A stretch of 64,000 bases of DNA, from positions 60,828-124,827 of the forward strand of contig JAFTIM010000005.1 in assembly GCA_017456885.1 (NCBI GenBank), given 5' to 3'. The notes under the pieces are model-generated. The model searched no databases, had not been told where the DNA came from, and saw nothing but the letters and a program-made list of their open reading frames with translations. Shown here one piece after another: positions 8,438-17,458 of this stretch. Origin of the DNA: Paludibacteraceae bacterium (GTDB lineage Bacteria > Bacteroidota > Bacteroidia > Bacteroidales > Paludibacteraceae). The number at the start of each line of letters is the position of its first letter. Position 1 is the stretch's first letter. The position numbers and the translations under genes are program-made.

Positions 8438-9494
8438 AATTAATGATTTGATTTTTAAAAGGTTCTTCTCCATTGCATAGAAACTTAACATGCAATGGTA
8501 TGGTATAAATATGCTCTTTCAATAAATTCGGAACATTTTTATCCGAATAAATGCGTGCAGCATCTTTCTCTGTAACCAAAATGAGTTTCTTTTTGTTTTT
8601 GATAGCAGCATATTTTTTTGAAATACGATTCCAATTCTCTTTTGTAAACGAATGATGGTCGGAGAATCGGATTGTTTCGTATCGTCCTATTTTTTTCAGA
8701 ATATAACCATACAATGGTTCGGGCGATGCTACTCCCGTTACTATCAAAATTTGTGCTTCCTGCTTTTTCAGCGACTCTGTCGAATAATGTTTTGTGCTAT
8801 CGAACACATTGTAGATAGTCCCGTAATTGAAACTTGAGAAGTACAATCGTTGCGAGGGTGAGCAATTTAAGCGTTTGTCGATAATACGCATCTCTATGGG
8901 TTGCATTGTCAAGGGGCATTTTGTTACAATCAGTATGTCGGCACGCGAACGCTCCGAGGCAGGTTCACGCAAACGACCGATAGGTAATAAATAGTCGTTG
9001 TAAATCAATCGGTTGTAGTCGATAAGCAGAATTGAAAGACCTGGTGCAATAAAGCGGTGTTGATAAGCATCGTCGAGTACAAAAACTTGTGGGGCTTCTT
9101 GTCCTCCCAAAAGTTTTTGCACAGCCCTATTGCGTTTGGCATCGACAGCCACGATGGTGTCAGGAAATTTCTTTTTTATTTGAAACGGTTCGTCTCCTAT
9201 CTCAACTGCGGTGGATTTGCGTGAAGCTAAAACATACCCTTTTGTTTTACGTTTATAACCACGACTTACCACAGCAACCTGCATCCCCAATTCGCCGAGC
9301 ATCGAAACAAGGTATTCGGTATGAGGTGTTTTCCCCGTTCCGCCAATAGTGATGTTCCCAATGGAAATGATAGGAATGTCGAATTCTTTTTCGTGTAAAA
9401 TGCCAAAATCAAACATTTTATTCCTAACCCTTATCACTAATCCGTAAAGAAAGGCAAGGGGAGAAAGAAGTAATATTTTTAGAATTTTTTTCAC
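8400..9494 (-). CDS. lpxK: Tetraacyldisaccharide 4'-kinase
   Basis: Inner-membrane-associated kinase that phosphorylates the 4' position of the lipid A precursor. An N-terminal hydrophobic segment (residues about 4-22) precedes the P-loop SIGNITIGGTGKTPHTEYL. Further family features are VVSRGYKRKTKG, DEPFQIKKKFPD and VLDDAYQHR. Length 364 is normal. The start is GTG at 9494, immediately after the sppA TAG stop at 9497-9495, so no base separates the two genes and translation is probably coupled. Confidence 0.95.
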   Translation of the reverse strand: MKKILKILLLSPLAFLYGLVIRVRNKMFDFGILHEKEFDIPIISIGNITIGGTGKTPHTEYLVSMLGELGMQVAVVSRGYKRKTKGYVLASRKSTAVEIGDEPFQIKKKFPDTIVAVDAKRNRAVQKLLGGQEAPQVFVLDDAYQHRFIAPGLSILLIDYNRLIYNDYLLPIGRLREPASERSRADILIVTKCPLTMQPIEMRIIDKRLNCSPSQRLYFSSFNYGTIYNVFDSTKHYSTESLKKQEAQILIVTGVASPEPLYGYILKKIGRYETIRFSDHHSFTKENWNRISKKYAAIKNKKKLILVTEKDAARIYSDKNVPNLLKEHIYTIPLHVKFLCNGEEPFKNQIINYVKENKRDGRFS

Positions 9495-11234
9495 CTATTT
9501 TATTATAAGGAAATAGGGCATTCTTGCTTGTAGGGCATTCCCGTTGATTAAACCTTTGAAATGCTGAATATACATTGAAGGATTTGCCACGGAGCGGATT
9601 TTGGTTTGAACACCCGATAACTCTTCCATCAATTGCGTTAGAAAATCTTTCTTTTCCGGATAAGAAACCAACTCGTAAGATTCCAATCCCGATTTTTCTA
9701 CGGCAATAGTCAAAGCATCGTCTAAATTTCCCAATACATCAATCAATCCGTTATTTAAGGCTTGTTCTCCCGTCCAAACACGACCTTCGGCAATTGCTTT
9801 GATTGCGTCGGTTGACATAGAGCGTCCTTCGGCACAGCGTTTTACAAACAACTCATATCCACGGCAGACGTGTGCCTGCATCAGCGAGAACTCTTTTTCG
9901 GACATGGGGCGGTTTATCTCTCCGAAATCGCTCATTGCGTTGGTTTTTACTCCGTCAAACGATAATCCTATTTTGTCGGCTAATCCTTTGGCATTCGGTA
10001 TCAATCCGAAAATGCCTATCGAACCCGTAATGGTGTTCGGTTGTGCTACTATTGTGTCGGCTATACACGAAATGTAGTATCCGCCCGAAGCCGCATAACC
10101 TCCCATCGAAACAATCAATGGCTTTTTAGCTTTTACTTTACTCAAGGCATACCATATCTGTTCCGAACCGAAAGCGCTTCCACCGGGGGAATTTACACGC
10201 AACACAACGGCTTTCACATCGTCGTCGTCGGCAATGTCTAAAAGTTGTTTCGATAATTTTTTAGAATTGATGTTTTCCTCATCTTTGTTTCCTCCGTCAA
10301 TTTCGCCTGAAGCATAAACAAGTGCGATTTTGTTTTCATTGTATTTGGAGGGTTTTAAGATACTTTTCATCTCTTTTAGCGAGCAGAAAAACAAATCCTT
10401 TTTGTCGCTTTCGACTCTTTTGGCTAATATATCTTTTATATCGCATTCGTAAATCAACGAATCTACAAGTTTGTAATTGACCGTTTGTATCGCTTGATCG
10501 AAAACAAGACCATTGTCGGCAAACTCATTCAGTTTTGAAACCTCTACATTGCGAGAGAGAGAAACGTCGGTCAAAAACTTGTTCCATAGCGAGTTTGCCA
10601 TTTGCTGTGTCTGCTCGCGATTGGCATCACTCATTTTGTCCAATACATAAGGTTCAACTGCCGATTTGTAAGTGCCTACTTTTACCACCTGCATTTCTAC
10701 ACCGATTTTTTCCAATAGGTCTTTAAAGAAAACGGTTTGCAGCGAATATCCCGTAACTTGAAGAATACCTTCGGGGTTCATATAAATCTTGTCTGCCACA
10801 GATGCAATCTGATAGGCCGATTGTGAGTAGTTGTCGGCATAAGCTACGATGAATTTGCCCGAAGTTTTAAAGCGTAACAAAGCATCTCTTATTTCCGATA
10901 CGGAAGCCGGAGCTGCCGATAAAATGCCGCATTTTAAGTAAATTCCTTTGATGTCGTCATTTGTAGTTGCGGCTTGTATGGTTGATAAAATATCGTCCAG
11001 CCCGATGTACGATAGCTCGTCTCCTCCAAACATTCCCACATAATCGGAAATGTCGTTGCTGCGTTCTTGTACAACACCGCTTAACTCCAATTTGAAAATC
11101 GAATTATCGCCCAATGAAACAGCAGGTTTGCTCATCGAAGCACCCAGCAATCCCAATACAACGAATATACCAATCATTGACACCAATGCAAATCCGCAAA
11201 TTACGGCCAACATCATTTTTAGAAAATTTCGCAT
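9495..11234 (-). CDS. sppA: Signal peptide peptidase SppA (67K type)
   Basis: Membrane-anchored serine protease that degrades cleaved signal peptides. One N-terminal transmembrane helix (residues about 5-30, AVICGFALVSMIGIFVVLGL) is followed by two S49 domains. The catalytic lysine is in VGTYKSAVEPY in the first domain and the catalytic serine in MGGYAASGGYYIS in the second, as in the long tandem-domain form. It is 579 residues. The start at 11234 (MRNFLKMM) puts the membrane helix at the N-terminus; the longer frame to 11447 runs into the divergent DUF456 gene and is rejected. First gene of the operon with lpxK and PNP. I could not find a clear TAnnTTTG box upstream. Confidence 0.94.
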   Translation of the reverse strand: MRNFLKMMLAVICGFALVSMIGIFVVLGLLGASMSKPAVSLGDNSIFKLELSGVVQERSNDISDYVGMFGGDELSYIGLDDILSTIQAATTNDDIKGIYLKCGILSAAPASVSEIRDALLRFKTSGKFIVAYADNYSQSAYQIASVADKIYMNPEGILQVTGYSLQTVFFKDLLEKIGVEMQVVKVGTYKSAVEPYVLDKMSDANREQTQQMANSLWNKFLTDVSLSRNVEVSKLNEFADNGLVFDQAIQTVNYKLVDSLIYECDIKDILAKRVESDKKDLFFCSLKEMKSILKPSKYNENKIALVYASGEIDGGNKDEENINSKKLSKQLLDIADDDDVKAVVLRVNSPGGSAFGSEQIWYALSKVKAKKPLIVSMGGYAASGGYYISCIADTIVAQPNTITGSIGIFGLIPNAKGLADKIGLSFDGVKTNAMSDFGEINRPMSEKEFSLMQAHVCRGYELFVKRCAEGRSMSTDAIKAIAEGRVWTGEQALNNGLIDVLGNLDDALTIAVEKSGLESYELVSYPEKKDFLTQLMEELSGVQTKIRSVANPSMYIQHFKGLINGNALQARMPYFLIIK

Positions 11235-11351
11235 AATTTTATTCCTTTTTTGTTTGTTTAACACTAAACAAAGTAAAACGTTTCCCCGTAAATATCCAAA
11301 TGAATAAATAAGTTTTAACAAAAAAATGTCATTGCGTAAAAAAGATATTTT

Positions 11352-11359
11352 TACTTTTG
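11352..11359 (+). promoter_or_regulatory. -7 promoter box for DUF456 gene
   Basis: TACTTTTG matches TAnnTTTG. It lies inside the longest open frame (from 11326), so the true start is probably the ATG at 11377. Confidence 0.5.
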
Positions 11360-11376
11360 AACTCAAAGAAAATGTG

Positions 11377-11859
11377 ATGGATATATTGTTAATCATCTTG
11401 TCGGGTATCTTTCTTGTTATCGGATTATTAGGGGCGGTAATTCCCATTCTCCCGTGTTTGCCTTTTAGTTATATCGGGTTATTATTGCTACATTTTTCGT
11501 CAAAAGTTGAGTTTAGTTTAATCTTTTTGATTGTTTGGCTTGTCATAATTATAATTTTACAAATATTGGACAATGTGCTCCCTGCTTGGGGTGCCAAGCG
11601 ATTTGGCGGAAGTCGATGGGGCGTTTGGGGCAGTTTTATTGGTTTGTTTGTAGGAATGTTTTTTGGTCCGATTGGCATTTTTGCAGGTCCTTTTGTGGGA
11701 GCAATTGTCGGAGAACTGCTTTACGGGAAAAAATCGGAGGAGGCAATCAAAGCGGGATTCGGTACATTTGTCGGGCTGTTTGTCAATACGATAGCTAAAA
11801 TTATTGTGAGCGGAATGTTTATTTTTTATTATGTAAGAGAATTGATACGTGTTTATTAA
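11377..11859 (+). CDS. DUF456 family membrane protein
   Basis: Small integral inner-membrane protein of the DUF456 family, function unknown. From ATG 11377 it is 160 residues with about four hydrophobic helices. The family signature is the glycine/proline-rich GLLGAVIPILPCLPFSYIGLL near the N-terminus and a later GxxxG-rich stretch (FIGLFVGMFFGPIGIFAGPF). An upstream in-frame ATG at 11326 would add 17 charged residues, but a promoter box lies between the two starts. It is followed ten bases later by a small secreted-protein gene, likely in the same transcript. Confidence 0.85.
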   Translation: MDILLIILSGIFLVIGLLGAVIPILPCLPFSYIGLLLLHFSSKVEFSLIFLIVWLVIIIILQILDNVLPAWGAKRFGGSRWGVWGSFIGLFVGMFFGPIGIFAGPFVGAIVGELLYGKKSEEAIKAGFGTFVGLFVNTIAKIIVSGMFIFYYVRELIRVY

Positions 11860-11869
11860 AGCAATGTTT

Positions 11870-12163
11870 ATGAAAAAAAGAATTTTATATCTGTTGGTTT
11901 TTTGCAGTGCAAATATTACGTTGTTGTTCGGGCAAAAATTTATCATTGCCGACGATATTTATTATCAAAAAGGTGATGAAGAAATAATGGAAGTTGTTGT
12001 TGAAGAGGAGGTTGCTGATACCAATCATAACATTCTGATTTTAGACCCCGAGGTGAAAACCTATGAAGAGGGGAGCATCATTTATAAAAACGAGAATGGC
12101 GAAAATGACACCATTTTTATTTTCGGCGATCCTGATTTTTATCTAAATCCCACTGCACAATAA
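11870..12163 (+). CDS. Small acidic exported protein, unrecognised
   Basis: I do not recognise this family. From ATG 11870 it is 97 residues: a signal peptide (MKKRILYLLVFCSANITLLFGQ) and a mature part very rich in Asp and Glu, with EEIMEVVVEEEV in the middle and an IFIFGDPDFYLNP end. Two further in-frame ATGs lie at 11849 and 11864, the first overlapping the DUF456 stop. It sits between a membrane protein gene and an outer-membrane porin gene, 16 bases before the latter, so a periplasmic or envelope role is plausible. That is inference from context only. Confidence 0.65.
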   Translation: MKKRILYLLVFCSANITLLFGQKFIIADDIYYQKGDEEIMEVVVEEEVADTNHNILILDPEVKTYEEGSIIYKNENGENDTIFIFGDPDFYLNPTAQ

Positions 12164-12179
12164 AAAAGCAATGTACATT

Positions 12180-13682
12180 ATGAACAAAAAGAGATTCTTA
12201 TTTCCGCTTTATATTCTTTTCTGTCTGTTTTCTGCTCAGGCACAAGAGTTGTTCGATGCACTTAGTTTTTCCGAGTTGCCTACTCAAGGTACGGCTCGGG
12301 CTATGAGTATGAGTGGTGCTTTCGGAGCTTTGGGCGGAGAGCCTACCAGCTTGATAACCAATCCTGCAGGACTTGGTATTTATCGGAGTTGCGAGGCCAC
12401 CTTGTCGCTTTACAACAATTATTCGCAACACAAAACCGCTACCAATTTCAACGATAACAATCGCATTACTTTGAGTCAGGCTTCGTATGTACATTCTATT
12501 TTGCCTAAAAACAAGGTGTTGATAGCTTCTAATTTTGCCGTTTCGTTCAACAGATTGAAGAATTTTCAAAACAAATATACGTTTGATAATAACGCCTCTG
12601 CATCAATTGTCAATTATATGGCAGAGCAAGCAAACGGCATTTCTGAAAATGCACTCCTTGAAAGCAACAATCCGTTTGATAATCCGCAAATAGGAAGGCT
12701 TGCCGCTTTGGGCTACGGCAACTATCTGATTAAGCCTTCGGGACTAAAACAATGGAAACCGATGACTTATGCACAAGTAGCTTCAAAATACAAATGTGTG
12801 GAGTCGGGTAGTATAGATGAATTTAATGTTTCGTATGCAGTAAATCTTGCCCACTGGGTCTATTTGGGAGCAAGCGTGGGTATTCAATCGCTCGAAAAAA
12901 CGACTACAAGCCTTTATACAGAAAACTTCTATTCGTTGAACGAGGAAGAATTACAGCTGAAAAATAGGTTGACTTTCTCTGGTGTGGGGATGAATTTTAA
13001 GATAGGAGCGATTGTGCGTCCTGTTTCATTTTTGCGAATAGGTTTTGCTTATCACACTCCAACGTTTTATGCCATTTCGCAATACTCAACTACCGATTTG
13101 GAGAGTAGAAACGTGTTAGATGAGAAGAGTAATTTGGTGGACGTATCTTCTTCGACCGGCGACAACTCGGATAGTTATCATTTCCGTACACCCTCGCGCT
13201 ATTTGTTCAGTGCGGCTTTCATTATTAACAAAAAAGGACTCATTGATGTCGATTACGAACTTGTCGATTATCGTTCGATGCGTTATTCCGACGATTTTTC
13301 TACCGATGGCTTCTATAACGAGAATAAATTTATACGCAATTACGCAAAAATAAATCATACGCTAAAAATTGGAGGCGAATATCGTGTGCTTGATTTTCTT
13401 TCGCTGCGTGTGGGAGGCGCATTTGCTACCCCTACCGAGGATAGTAGTGCTGCGAAAACTTTGCCACAAAACAGCATTCGTACCGATTTGGAGTCGTTGG
13501 CAACGTCATGGTCGTACAACGTAAGTTGCGGTATCGGGTTCCGATGGACATACTGGGGCATCGACCTGGCTTATCAGTACAATCAACAATATGCCACTTT
13601 CACTCCGTTTACCGGAGCCAAACAAGCCTCACTCACAAACGATTATCACAACATATTGCTGACAGGTTCTTTCCGTTTCTGA
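12180..13682 (+). CDS. OmpP1/FadL-like outer membrane protein
   Basis: Predicted outer-membrane beta-barrel of the OmpP1/FadL/TodX transporter group, often named hemin receptor in Bacteroidales. A signal peptide (MNKKRFLFPLYILFCLFSAQAQ) is followed by the characteristic start of the mature protein: ARAMSMSGAFGALGGEPTS and TNPAGLGIYR. Alternating aromatic strands continue to a terminal NILLTGSFRF, a typical barrel end with a final Phe. About 500 residues. ATG 12171 would add only three residues. The cargo is not evident from the sequence. It ends the short operon that starts with the DUF456 gene. Confidence 0.85.
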   Translation: MNKKRFLFPLYILFCLFSAQAQELFDALSFSELPTQGTARAMSMSGAFGALGGEPTSLITNPAGLGIYRSCEATLSLYNNYSQHKTATNFNDNNRITLSQASYVHSILPKNKVLIASNFAVSFNRLKNFQNKYTFDNNASASIVNYMAEQANGISENALLESNNPFDNPQIGRLAALGYGNYLIKPSGLKQWKPMTYAQVASKYKCVESGSIDEFNVSYAVNLAHWVYLGASVGIQSLEKTTTSLYTENFYSLNEEELQLKNRLTFSGVGMNFKIGAIVRPVSFLRIGFAYHTPTFYAISQYSTTDLESRNVLDEKSNLVDVSSSTGDNSDSYHFRTPSRYLFSAAFIINKKGLIDVDYELVDYRSMRYSDDFSTDGFYNENKFIRNYAKINHTLKIGGEYRVLDFLSLRVGGAFATPTEDSSAAKTLPQNSIRTDLESLATSWSYNVSCGIGFRWTYWGIDLAYQYNQQYATFTPFTGAKQASLTNDYHNILLTGSFRF

Positions 13683-13714
13683 AAATGTAACAGAATTGTC
13701 ACATCAATTCTTAT

Positions 13715-13743
13715 GTTGATTGAATTTTCTGCCACTATCTTTG
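13715..13743 (+). promoter_or_regulatory. Promoter for first Na/Pi cotransporter gene
   Basis: -7 box TATCTTTG at 13736-13743 with GTTG at 13715-13718, 17 bases upstream, as a -33-like element. It lies across the longest frame's start (13720), so translation should begin at ATG 13774. Confidence 0.65.
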
Positions 13744-13773
13744 GCAAAAATTATTAACATAATCTCATTTCTT

Positions 13774-15477
13774 ATGGAATACGGTATTAAAGAGATTCTT
13801 ACACTCATCGGATCGTTGGGAATATTCCTTTTCGGAATGAAAATGATGAGTGAGGCCTTGCAAAAAGTGGCCGGCAATCGTTTGAGAACCATTTTGGCGG
13901 CAATGACCTCCAATCGTTTTGTGGGAATTATCACGGGTTTTTTGATTACTGCTATCATACAATCTTCGTCGGCAACAACGGTGATGGTGGTTAGTTTTGT
14001 GAATGCGGGACTGTTGTCGCTTTCGCAGGCTTTTGGTGTCATAATGGGTGCTAACGTCGGAACCACTATCACGGCTTGGATTGTTGCACTCTTGGGTTTC
14101 AAGGTCGATATTTCGTCGGTTGCAATACCTATCATTGCATTTTCGGTGCCATTGTTGTTTTCAAAACACAATTCACGACGCTATGTGGGTGAAATTATCA
14201 TGGGATTCTCACTTCTGTTTCTTGGTATCGGATTGCTCAAATCCTCCGTCCCCGACATCAATCATCATCCCGAAATACTCGAATTTTTGAAAAATTATAC
14301 CGCCTTGGGCTTTGGCTCAGTGCTGCTCTTTTTGTTGGTAGGGACTATCTTGACCATTGTGGTTCAATCCTCGTCGGCAACCATGGCCATTACGCTGATT
14401 ATGTGTAGTCAGGGATGGATAGATTTTCCGTTGGCGGCAGCAATGGTTTTAGGAGAAAACATAGGTACTACCATTACTGCAAATATTGCTGCGTGGTCGG
14501 GTAATATTGCTGCCAAGCGAGCAGCTTTTTCACACTTTTTGTTCAATATGTTTGGCGTTTGCTGGATGCTTGTCGCTTTTTATCCGTTTACAAACATGGT
14601 ACAAACGATTGTGGAAAAAATAGGTCCGTCGAATCCGTCTGAAATATCGGCCTTCTCGTTGTCATTGTTTCATACAATGTTTAACATTTGTAATATTTGC
14701 ATTCTTGTCTGGTTTAGCAATTATATTGTAAAATTCATCGAAAAAATTATCAAAAAGAAAGCTGTGCCGACAAATGACAACGATGAGATTTTTCACCTTC
14801 AATATATCTCTACGGGATTACTCTCGACCTCCGAATTGTCTATTCTTCAGGCAAGTAAAGAGATTGTGGTATATGGCGAACGAACGCACAAAATGTTTAA
14901 TCAGGTACGCGATTTGCTTTGCGAGAATGAAACCATTGAGTTTACCAAACGTTATAGTCGCATCGAAAAATACGAAAACATCAGCGACCGTATGGAAATA
15001 GAGATAGCTAACTATCTGACTTCACTTGCAAGCGGACGACTCAGCACCGAAAGTAAAAAACAAGTACAAACTAAACTCCGAATCATTTCCGAAGTTGAAA
15101 GTATAGGCGACTCTTGTTACAACATTGCACGCATTTTGCAACGAAAACGAGAGCAAGAGGTTGAATTTTCGAAACATATAGCTGAACAGCTACAAACCAT
15201 GTTTGAACTTGTAGACAGGGCAATGTCTCAAATGGAGCATTGTTTGAACGATGACGATTTCCAACTATCGGAACTGCATAAATCACAAAATTTTGAAAAC
15301 GAAATTAACAATCTTCGCAACCAACTCAAAACGCAAAATGTGGAAGATGTAAAAGACGGGAAGTATCCTTATAATATAAGTACGCTTTATATGGATATTG
15401 TTGTGGAGTGTGAAAAAATCGGTGATTACATCATAAATGTGGTAGAAGCGATAGCTGATTTTAAAGCAGAAAAATAA
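13774..15477 (+). CDS. Na/Pi cotransporter family protein, first copy
   Basis: Inner-membrane sodium-coupled phosphate transporter of the NptA/YjbB type with a cytoplasmic C-terminal PhoU-like helical domain. The inverted repeat pair is visible as QSSSATTVM (near residue 65) with GANVGTTITAW, and QSSSATMAI (near residue 205) with GENIGTTITA. Roughly eight membrane segments occupy residues 1-315, and the remainder is a charged helical bundle ending in VVECEKIGDYIINVVEA. 567 residues. The start at 13774 (MEYGIKEIL) is fixed by the promoter box upstream and matches the start of the second copy. It could also work as a Pi-level sensor or exporter. Confidence 0.92.
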   Translation: MEYGIKEILTLIGSLGIFLFGMKMMSEALQKVAGNRLRTILAAMTSNRFVGIITGFLITAIIQSSSATTVMVVSFVNAGLLSLSQAFGVIMGANVGTTITAWIVALLGFKVDISSVAIPIIAFSVPLLFSKHNSRRYVGEIIMGFSLLFLGIGLLKSSVPDINHHPEILEFLKNYTALGFGSVLLFLLVGTILTIVVQSSSATMAITLIMCSQGWIDFPLAAAMVLGENIGTTITANIAAWSGNIAAKRAAFSHFLFNMFGVCWMLVAFYPFTNMVQTIVEKIGPSNPSEISAFSLSLFHTMFNICNICILVWFSNYIVKFIEKIIKKKAVPTNDNDEIFHLQYISTGLLSTSELSILQASKEIVVYGERTHKMFNQVRDLLCENETIEFTKRYSRIEKYENISDRMEIEIANYLTSLASGRLSTESKKQVQTKLRIISEVESIGDSCYNIARILQRKREQEVEFSKHIAEQLQTMFELVDRAMSQMEHCLNDDDFQLSELHKSQNFENEINNLRNQLKTQNVEDVKDGKYPYNISTLYMDIVVECEKIGDYIINVVEAIADFKAEK

Positions 15478-15504
15478 CAATACGTTTTTTAGGTTTATCT
15501 TTTT

Positions 15505-15537
15505 GGGCAGAGCAATTTTGTTTCTGCCTTTTTTTTT
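15505..15537 (+). terminator. Intrinsic terminator between the Na/Pi paralogues
   Basis: Stem GGCAGA/TCTGCC with a loop of about 11 bases, followed by a run of nine T. It separates the two paralogue genes into different transcripts. Confidence 0.8.
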
Positions 15538-15611
15538 GAATGACAATATTTTTAAATGCTTTGATCGAAACGAATATTCTAAAAGTCTGCTGATATTTTC
15601 AGCTTTTATAT

Positions 15612-15619
15612 TACATTTG
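15612..15619 (+). promoter_or_regulatory. -7 promoter box for second Na/Pi gene
   Basis: TACATTTG matches TAnnTTTG, 23 bases before ATG 15643. Confidence 0.6.
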
Positions 15620-15642
15620 CATTCAAATAAATTGCAAATCCA

Positions 15643-17457
15643 ATGAATTACGGTTTTCTTGATTTTCTTACGCTGGTAGGTTCGGTGGGACTCTTCCTCT
15701 ATGGTATGAAAATGATGAGTGAGGGTCTTCAAAAAGCAGCAGGAGACAAATTAAGAAATATATTAGCGATGATGACCAACAACCGCATTGTTGGGGCATT
15801 GACGGGTATTTCCATCACGGCCTTGGTGCAAAGTTCATCGGCGACAACGGTGATGATTGTCAGTTTTGTGAATGCGGGTTTGCTTTCGCTCAGCCAGTCG
15901 ATGGCGGTGATAATGGGAGCCAATGTCGGAACGACCGTAACGGCATGGATTATTTCACTTTTTGGTTTCAAGGTCAATATCGCCTCTTTTGCAATTCCGC
16001 TCATTGGAATTGGTGTGCCGTTGCAGTTTAGCAAAAAAAACACTTACAAGAGTTGGGGAGAATTTCTTATCGGATTTGCATTTCTATTCTTGGGATTGGA
16101 GTATCTCAACCAATCTGTTCCCGATTTAAAAGCAAATCCTGAGATTTTTGCGGTGTTGCAACGTTACACGCAATTGGGTTATGGCTCTATTTTGATATTT
16201 GCCGTGGTGGGAATGATTCTTACCATGATGGTGCAAGCCTCGAGTGCTACGTTTGCCATTGCGTTGATTATGTGTAGTAAAGGATGGATTTCGTTCGACA
16301 CTGCAGCTGCGTTGATACTTGGAGGTAACATTGGTACGTGTATCACTCCGTTGATAGCTTCCATTTCGGGTAATATTTGGGCAAAACGTGCGGCTATGGG
16401 GCACCTGCTTTTCAATGTATTCGGCTCTATTTGGGTTTTTGCACTCTATTATCCGTTTCTGAGATTGATTGTTTGGCTATCGACCGCAATGGCGGGTAGT
16501 CCCGAAGCGTTGCTCGACTTTATTACCCATACCGACCCGGTGATTGTAGATGGGCTCAACAATAAAACGCTTGACTTCACTCAACCAGAGAATCAAACTT
16601 TGTTGGCGAGCTTCGAGAGTATGCAGTATTATGTTTCGTTTGGATTGTCCATTTTTCATACGGTATTCAATTTGATTAATATCCTTATAATGATTTGGTT
16701 TACAAAAACATACGTTTATATTGTGACCAAGTTGATACCTACAAAAGCAAGCGATGAGGAAGATGTTTCGCATTTGAAATTTATCTCTACGGGAATGCTT
16801 TCTACTGCCGAGTTGTCTATTTTGCAGGCCCATAAAGAAATTGTGTTGTTTGCAGAACGCGTGCAGAAAATGTTCAATATGGTAAAAGAACTTTTCAACG
16901 AACCGCGCGAAAACGATGTGGAGTTTGTAAAACAATTTTCACGAATACAGAAATACGAGGATATTTGCGATAGCATAGAAGTGGAAATTGCTACTTATTT
17001 ATCGAAAGTGGCAGATGGTCGGTTGAGTAACGAAAGTAAGCACGAACTTCAAATGAAAATGCGTATTATTTCCGAAATAGAAAGTGTTGCCGATAGTTGT
17101 TACAATTTGGCACGAACTATTCAGCGACGAAATAATTTGGATGCCAAATTTACTGCCGGCATTAACGAGAATATCGATTTGATGTTCAAATTGATTGACC
17201 AAGCATTGGATCAGATGCGGGTGATTTTGGAGAGTACGGTACCGCAGTTTGCAGATGTAACGAAGACAAAAAACCTTGAAAGCGAAATAAATAATTTCCG
17301 CAATCAACTGAAAACCCAAAACATTATCGACGTAAACGAAGGCAAGTACCTTTACGGAACGAGCGTTGTTTACATGGATTTAATAGCCGAATGTGAAAAA
17401 ATGGGCGACTATATTGTGAATGTTGTGGAGGCTGAAGCGGATACAAAATTGAGTTAA
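15643..17457 (+). CDS. Na/Pi cotransporter family protein, second copy
   Basis: Tandem paralogue of the preceding gene, with the same layout: two inverted membrane repeats and a C-terminal PhoU-like domain. The first repeat keeps QSSSATTVM and GANVGTTVTAW. In the second repeat the motif has become QASSATFAI and the partner GGNIGTCITP, so a serine of the QSSS motif and a threonine of the GT motif are changed. It also carries a 20-30 residue insertion after the seventh helix (around AGSPEALLDFITHTDP). 604 residues. It has its own promoter and begins a run with DUF1599, DoxX-like and tpiA genes spaced 1 to 13 bases apart. Confidence 0.92.
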   Translation: MNYGFLDFLTLVGSVGLFLYGMKMMSEGLQKAAGDKLRNILAMMTNNRIVGALTGISITALVQSSSATTVMIVSFVNAGLLSLSQSMAVIMGANVGTTVTAWIISLFGFKVNIASFAIPLIGIGVPLQFSKKNTYKSWGEFLIGFAFLFLGLEYLNQSVPDLKANPEIFAVLQRYTQLGYGSILIFAVVGMILTMMVQASSATFAIALIMCSKGWISFDTAAALILGGNIGTCITPLIASISGNIWAKRAAMGHLLFNVFGSIWVFALYYPFLRLIVWLSTAMAGSPEALLDFITHTDPVIVDGLNNKTLDFTQPENQTLLASFESMQYYVSFGLSIFHTVFNLINILIMIWFTKTYVYIVTKLIPTKASDEEDVSHLKFISTGMLSTAELSILQAHKEIVLFAERVQKMFNMVKELFNEPRENDVEFVKQFSRIQKYEDICDSIEVEIATYLSKVADGRLSNESKHELQMKMRIISEIESVADSCYNLARTIQRRNNLDAKFTAGINENIDLMFKLIDQALDQMRVILESTVPQFADVTKTKNLESEINNFRNQLKTQNIIDVNEGKYLYGTSVVYMDLIAECEKMGDYIVNVVEAEADTKLS

Positions 17458-17458
17458 A

